Below are positions 59,912 to 64,000 of a stretch of 64,000 bases of DNA, one piece after another (position 1 is the first letter of the stretch; each line of letters starts with the position of its first letter). A program made the position numbers and the translations under genes. A model generated the notes under the pieces. That model was not told the DNA's origin and searched no databases. It saw nothing but the letters and a program-made list of their open reading frames with translations. The DNA comes from Cupriavidus gilardii. GTDB taxonomy: Bacteria > Pseudomonadota > Gammaproteobacteria > Burkholderiales > Burkholderiaceae. The stretch spans positions 1-64,000 of the forward strand of contig NZ_VZOV01000007.1 of NCBI RefSeq assembly GCF_008801915.1. Reading direction: 5' to 3'.

Positions 59912-62385
59912 GCCACCACCTCCGCCGGCGACGACGGCATCGGCCTGGCGTGGCCGGAATGCCCGGCATCCCCGGCACGGGCGTTGGCCAGCGCCGCGAG
60001 GATCGCCCGTGGGCTTGCCGGCAGCTCGCGCAGCTCGGCGCCGAGCGGGCGCAACGCGTCGTTGATCGCATTGACGATCGCGGCGGGCGAGCCGATCGCC
60101 CCGCTCTCGCCGATGCCCTTCTGGCCGAATTCGGTGTAGGGCGCCGGCGTTTCCATATGGTCGATGCGGATCGCCGGCACTTCGGTCGCACCGGGCAGCA
60201 GGTAATCGGCCAGCGTCGAGGCCAGCGGCTGGCCGTCCTCGCTGTAGCGCATCTCCTCGTACAGCGCGGTGCCGATGCCCTGCGCAGTGCCGCCGTAGAC
60301 CTGGCCGTCGACCACCATCGGATTGATCAGCACGCCGCCGTCCTCGACGATCGCGTAGTCGAGCAGTTCGACCTTGCCGAGTTCGGTGTCGACGGCGAGC
60401 GCTACCGCATGGCACGCGTAGCTGAAGGTGCCGGTGTCGCGCGTCGCCTGATAGGTCGTCATGACCTCCAGCCCGGCCGGATCGACATCGGCCGGCAATT
60501 TCTGCGGCTGCCGGTACCAGACATGGGCGAGCTCGGCCAGCGTCGCGCGGCTTCCGCCGGCCACCACCGCGCCGTCCTGCCAGCTGGCCGCCGGCTCTGG
60601 CATGCCAAGCAGATGGGCGCCGATGCGCAGCAGCCGGCTTCGCAACTGCTTGCAGGCCTGGCCCACGGCCCCGCCCGCCATCACGATCGAGCGCGAGCCC
60701 CAGGTGCCGGTCGAATACGGCGTGATCGCGGTATCGCCGAGCAGCACGCGCACCTGCCCGGTGTCGACGCCGAGCACCTCGTGCGCGATCTGCGCCAGCG
60801 TGGTTTCCATGCCTTGCCCGTGCGAATGCACGCCGGCACGGATCTCCAGCACGCCGTCCGGCGTCAGCCGCACCACGGCCGGCTCGCGGCCCGGCACCAT
60901 CGGAATGCCCCAGCCGTGATAGACCGAAGTGCCATGGGCGCCTTGCTCGCAGAACACCGCGAAACCGACGCCGATGCGGCGCCCGTCGGGCTCGCCGCGC
61001 TGCTGGCGCGCGCGCAGGCCCGGCAGATCGATGGCCGCCACGGCGCGCCGCACGCATTCGGGGTAGTCGCCGCTGTCGAAATGCTTGCCGGTGATGTTGT
61101 CGTACGGCATGCGCTCGGGCGGCACCAGATTGCGCAGCCGGACCTGATGGGGCTCCAGCCCCGCCTCGACCGCGATCGCGTCCATCACGCTCTCGATCGC
61201 GAAGCAGACGCCGGTGCGCGCCACGCCGCGATACGGCAGGATCGGCGGCTTGTTGGTCGCCACCGACCAGGTGCGGCAGCGATAGCGCTCCATCATGTAA
61301 GGCCCGGGCAGGATGCTGCCCACCTGCGCGGCCTCCAGGCAAGCCGAGAACGGGTACGAGGAATAGCAGCCCGAATCGACCGTGGCCTCGCAATCGACCG
61401 CCAGCAGGCGGCCATCGCGATCGGCCCAGGCCTCGATGCGATAGACGTGCTCGCGGCAGTTCGCGTTGGCCGTCAGCTGCTCGCGCCGATCCTCGATCCA
61501 GCGCACCGGCCGCCCGAGTCGCATCGCCAGCCACGCGACGCAGACTTCCTCCGGCAGCAGGATGCCCTTGTAGCCGAAGCCGCCGCCGACGTCGGGCGAA
61601 ATCACACGCACCTGCCCTTCGTCCAGGCCCAGACAGCCTGCCAGCCCCGTGCGGTTGATATGCGGCATTTGCGCCGCGGTGACGACCACCAGTTGGGCCA
61701 GGCGCCGGTCCCACCAGGCGACCACGCCGCGGCCCTCCATCGGCGCCATGCTCTGGCGCGCGGTACGCAGCGTGCGGACGACATGGATCGGCGCGCTGGC
61801 GCGGACGGCGGCCAACGCGGCCTCGTTGTCGCGGTCCGTGCCGACCGCCGTCGAAAGAAATACGTTGTCGCCCCAGTGCTCGTGCACCAGCGGCGCACCG
61901 GGCTCGCGTGCGGCCAGCATGTCCACCACCGCCGGCAGTTCGTCGAAGTCGACGAAGACCTGCGCGGCAATGTCCTCGGCCTGCGCGCGCGTCGGGGCCA
62001 CGCACATCGCGATCATCTCGCCGACCTGGCGCACCTTGGCGTCGGCGAGCACCGGCTGCGCCGACGACTTGAATCCGGCCAGCCCGGAGTCGGCAACGAT
62101 GGGCCGCACGCCGTCGAGATCGGCCAGCGTAAATACCGCATCGGCCAGCCCTTCGGGCTTCTCGATGCCACGGATGCGCGCATGCGCCAGCGGGCTGCGA
62201 ACGAACGCGACATCGCGCATGCCGACCATCCGCAGGTTGGCGACATAGTCGCCTCGGCCCCGCAGGAAACGATCGTCCTCCTTGCGGCGCAGCCGCGCGC
62301 CGATGCCGCTGGTCTTGCTGCCGTTGTTGCCGCCGTTGTTGCCGCCGTTGCCGATGCGGTCGTCGTGCGCTGCCGGGGTCGTCAT
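59908..62385 (-). CDS. Molybdenum hydroxylase large subunit (xanthine dehydrogenase family)
   Basis: This 825-residue molybdopterin subunit has the Asn/Gly-rich start, KEDDRFLRGRGDYVANLRM, PDVGGGFGYKGILLPEEVCV, GVHSHGQGMETTLAQIAHEV and the catalytic Glu760 in GQKGIGESGAIGSP. The active-site loop is PYRGVAR (384-390) and not the AYxCSFR loop of true CO dehydrogenases, so this is a hydroxylase of N-heterocycles or aldehydes. GGGAGAT 5 bases before the ATG at 62385 supports the start. It follows an amidohydrolase gene by 10 bases, which suggests hydroxylation and hydrolysis of the same ring. Confidence 0.92.
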   Translation of the reverse strand: MTTPAAHDDRIGNGGNNGGNNGSKTSGIGARLRRKEDDRFLRGRGDYVANLRMVGMRDVAFVRSPLAHARIRGIEKPEGLADAVFTLADLDGVRPIVADSGLAGFKSSAQPVLADAKVRQVGEMIAMCVAPTRAQAEDIAAQVFVDFDELPAVVDMLAAREPGAPLVHEHWGDNVFLSTAVGTDRDNEAALAAVRASAPIHVVRTLRTARQSMAPMEGRGVVAWWDRRLAQLVVVTAAQMPHINRTGLAGCLGLDEGQVRVISPDVGGGFGYKGILLPEEVCVAWLAMRLGRPVRWIEDRREQLTANANCREHVYRIEAWADRDGRLLAVDCEATVDSGCYSSYPFSACLEAAQVGSILPGPYMMERYRCRTWSVATNKPPILPYRGVARTGVCFAIESVMDAIAVEAGLEPHQVRLRNLVPPERMPYDNITGKHFDSGDYPECVRRAVAAIDLPGLRARQQRGEPDGRRIGVGFAVFCEQGAHGTSVYHGWGIPMVPGREPAVVRLTPDGVLEIRAGVHSHGQGMETTLAQIAHEVLGVDTGQVRVLLGDTAITPYSTGTWGSRSIVMAGGAVGQACKQLRSRLLRIGAHLLGMPEPAASWQDGAVVAGGSRATLAELAHVWYRQPQKLPADVDPAGLEVMTTYQATRDTGTFSYACHAVALAVDTELGKVELLDYAIVEDGGVLINPMVVDGQVYGGTAQGIGTALYEEMRYSEDGQPLASTLADYLLPGATEVPAIRIDHMETPAPYTEFGQKGIGESGAIGSPAAIVNAINDALRPLGAELRELPASPRAILAALANARAGDAGHSGHARPMPSSPAEVVA

Positions 62386-62395
62386 CGCGATCTCC

Positions 62396-63679
62396 CTAGG
62401 CGACCTGCGCCACCGGCAGGATCGGTGCGGCGGCGTCGAAGCGCCGACCGGCGCGCAGGCAGAACGCCGGCTCCAGCATCCGCTCGGCCACCACCTGGGT
62501 GCCCTCGTTGTCGGCCAGCACCCAGCGGCCGCGCAGATCCTCCAGCACCGAGACGTTCGCCTCGGCCCCGACGCGCAGCGTGCCGGCGCCGTCGGTCAGC
62601 CCTGCCATGCGCGCCGCATTGACGGTGGCCATGCGTACCACGTGATCGAGCGGCAGACCGAGCGCCAGCATGCTGGTCATCGCCGACACCAGGCTGAAGC
62701 GGACACGGCCGAGGAACATGTGGTCCTGGTCCGGATGTTCCGCCGGCGTCCCCGCTGGCGCCGGCACGTGCGTGTTGTAGCCGTGCATGTCGGCGCCCAG
62801 CGTATCGGGCACGATGCCGGCTTCGAGCACGGTGCGCGCCATCCGGTAGCTGAAGTGCGAGCCGTGACCGACATCGATCTTCAGCCCGCGCGCCGCGGCC
62901 TCGCGCGCCAGCGGGTGCACGGTGCCGTCGCGGTTGACGAAGCCGCCGGGATGGCGGCTGAACGGGTGCGCCAGCACGTCGCCAGGCTTGAGCATGTCGA
63001 CCACCTGCTCGAGGATCGTGTCGGGGTCGATCTCGTGCGCGGGGTGGCCTGGCATCGGCCACAACTGGCCGAAATGGACATAGACAGGCAACCCGGTCTG
63101 ACGGCCGATCTCGGCCGAGGCACGCATCACCTCGATACCCCAGCGCGCAAATCCGCCCAGTTCGGCATGGGCCTTGATGCCGCGCACCAGATCGGCATTG
63201 GCCAGCGCCGCCTTCACCGTGGCATCGACATCGACGCATTCGGGCCGATACAGCTCGGCGTAGTAATGGCCTTCGAGGCCGCCGACCAGATAGGCCGACA
63301 GGAAGGCATGGATGCGGCTGCTTGCCGGCTCGGCGACGTAGTGCCGAAACCCGGGCAGCGTCATGCAGCTCGCGCCCCCCTGATCGATCAGCGTGGTGAC
63401 GCCGGAGTGTACGCCGCACATGTCCGCGTTCAGACCGAAGCGTCCGGTCACGTACTGGTAGACGTGGGCGTGGGTATCGATCAGGCCCGGCAAGACCAGC
63501 TTGCCGCGGCAGTCGATGACGTCGGCAACGGCCGCCTCGGCGGGCAATGCCAGCGAGCTGTCGCCGACCGCGGCGATGCGCCCGTTGCGGATCCATACAT
63601 CGCACACCGCGTCGATGCCGGCGTCCGGATCGATGACGCGGCCTTGCCGAAGAACGATGTCGCGATTGCTTGCAGTCAT
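62396..63679 (-). CDS. Amidohydrolase/deacetylase family enzyme
   Basis: This 427-residue metal-dependent hydrolase is of the dihydroorotase/hydantoinase-like superfamily. It has DIVLRQGRVIDPDAGIDAVC, the metal motif PGLIDTHAHVYQYVTG, GVTTLIDQGGASC, VRGIKAHAELGG with a candidate bridging lysine, YVHFGQLWPMPGHP, DVLAHPFSRHPGG and DVGHGSHFSYRMA. It resembles the EF_0837/AHA_3915-type group of uncertain substrate. The start at 63679 was chosen at the conserved N-terminus. It is the first gene of a run that also encodes a molybdenum hydroxylase and a Liv importer. Confidence 0.87.
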   Translation of the reverse strand: MTASNRDIVLRQGRVIDPDAGIDAVCDVWIRNGRIAAVGDSSLALPAEAAVADVIDCRGKLVLPGLIDTHAHVYQYVTGRFGLNADMCGVHSGVTTLIDQGGASCMTLPGFRHYVAEPASSRIHAFLSAYLVGGLEGHYYAELYRPECVDVDATVKAALANADLVRGIKAHAELGGFARWGIEVMRASAEIGRQTGLPVYVHFGQLWPMPGHPAHEIDPDTILEQVVDMLKPGDVLAHPFSRHPGGFVNRDGTVHPLAREAAARGLKIDVGHGSHFSYRMARTVLEAGIVPDTLGADMHGYNTHVPAPAGTPAEHPDQDHMFLGRVRFSLVSAMTSMLALGLPLDHVVRMATVNAARMAGLTDGAGTLRVGAEANVSVLEDLRGRWVLADNEGTQVVAERMLEPAFCLRAGRRFDAAAPILPVAQVA

Positions 63680-64000
63680 GCTGGCCTCATGGGGTGAAAA
63701 CGCTGGCTGCAAAACGCAAGAACTTTGCCAGTGCCTGCCGGCGCTCGCCCCGCCTTGGCCGCAAACCGTTGCGGCGCAAGGCTTTGCGGTTTTCCGGCCG
63801 CTTTCCCGGATGCGGGGTATGCCACCTATTGGGAGAGGATGCGCATGCGCGGCCCTGGTGCCGGCGCACCGCCAACCGGCGCAGACGGATGCTGCGCGCG
63901 GCGGGCGTGCCCCTTTGCTGTGCAATACGGGGTATGCCACGTATTCGGCGATAATGGGCGGCCGATGTCGCGCTGGAACGGCTCGTGCTTGACCAGCCCC
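63680..64000. other. Promoter region of the hydroxylase-transporter operon, to window edge
   Basis: This 321-base region upstream of the amidohydrolase contains the direct repeats at 63813 and 63928 (separate entry). A short plus-strand frame opens at ATG 63965 and runs off the edge, too short to call. A minus-strand reading with coding-like character also enters from the edge but cannot be judged. Confidence 0.4.
63813..63948 (+). repeat. Pair of 21-bp direct repeats, 115 bp apart
   Basis: CGGGGTATGCCACCTATTGG (63813-63832, plus G at 63833) and CGGGGTATGCCACGTATTCG (63928-63947, plus G at 63948) differ at two positions in 21. They lie about 135 and 250 bases upstream of the operon's first gene and look like tandem regulator sites. 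Confidence 0.7.

Noticed and set aside
57833..62385. CO dehydrogenase operon (coxMSL plus coxG)
   Set aside because: The large subunit lacks the AYxCSFR active-site loop, and coxD/E/F maturation genes are absent.
63965..64000. Start of a plus-strand gene at the window edge
   Set aside because: Only 12 codons are visible, without a clear ribosome site, and a minus-strand reading through the same bases is equally plausible.

Overview
The window is uniformly GC-rich DNA, about two thirds G+C by eye, packed with catabolic operons. Three tripartite-tricarboxylate type periplasmic receptors (Bug/TctC family), two Liv-type ABC importers and a complete aerobic nicotinate pathway point to a soil or host-associated betaproteobacterium of the order Burkholderiales (Cupriavidus/Bordetella/Achromobacter-like). 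That placement is inference from gene content. No rRNA, tRNA, CRISPR array, transposase or integrase was recognised.

Layout. 0-0.8 kb: 3'-truncated glycine-rich secreted protein. 1.5-5.3 kb: GntR regulator, Bug receptor and an aconitase-family dehydratase (large and small subunits) in one overlapping transcription unit. 5.3-8.5 kb: phosphoribosyltransferase and an iron-siderophore TonB receptor with a possible Fur site and a strong terminator. 8.8-10.7 kb: enol-lactonase-like hydrolase divergent from a LysR regulator. 10.7-15 kb: amidohydrolase, Bug receptor and PuuE-like deacetylase, divergent from a GntR regulator. 15-21.9 kb: hydantoin/dihydropyrimidine-type operon (racemase homologue, MHS transporter, hydantoinase, amidase, second racemase homologue) with its own GntR regulator. 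22-26.8 kb: IclR regulator, ADP-forming acyl-CoA synthetase, enoyl-CoA hydratase and Bug receptor.

27-41 kb is a nicotinic acid degradation island: MFS transporter, multihaem cytochrome subunit of nicotinate dehydrogenase, nicA, nicC, divergent nicE-nicD-nicX-nicF, a TetR regulator, a separate molybdopterin subunit, and a MarR regulator (nicR). Together these take nicotinate through 6-hydroxynicotinate, 2,5-dihydroxypyridine, N-formylmaleamate, maleamate and maleate to fumarate. The notable feature is that the dehydrogenase is split: the cytochrome polypeptide keeps a molybdopterin-like domain that seems to have lost its catalytic glutamate, while an intact copy is encoded about 6 kb away.

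41-64 kb: a hybrid sensor kinase; a first Liv importer with LivH and LivM fused; CYTH and isomerase genes; a small lipoprotein; a BLUF blue-light receptor directly after folE; then a minus-strand run of about 12 kb (63.7 to 51.8 kb). That run joins an amidohydrolase, a three-subunit molybdenum hydroxylase (xanthine dehydrogenase family, not a CO dehydrogenase), a CoxG-like protein, a complete second Liv importer and a DUF1116 (AllG-like) protein. I infer that it imports, hydroxylates and ring-opens an unknown N-heterocycle, and it is the best candidate here for an undescribed pathway.
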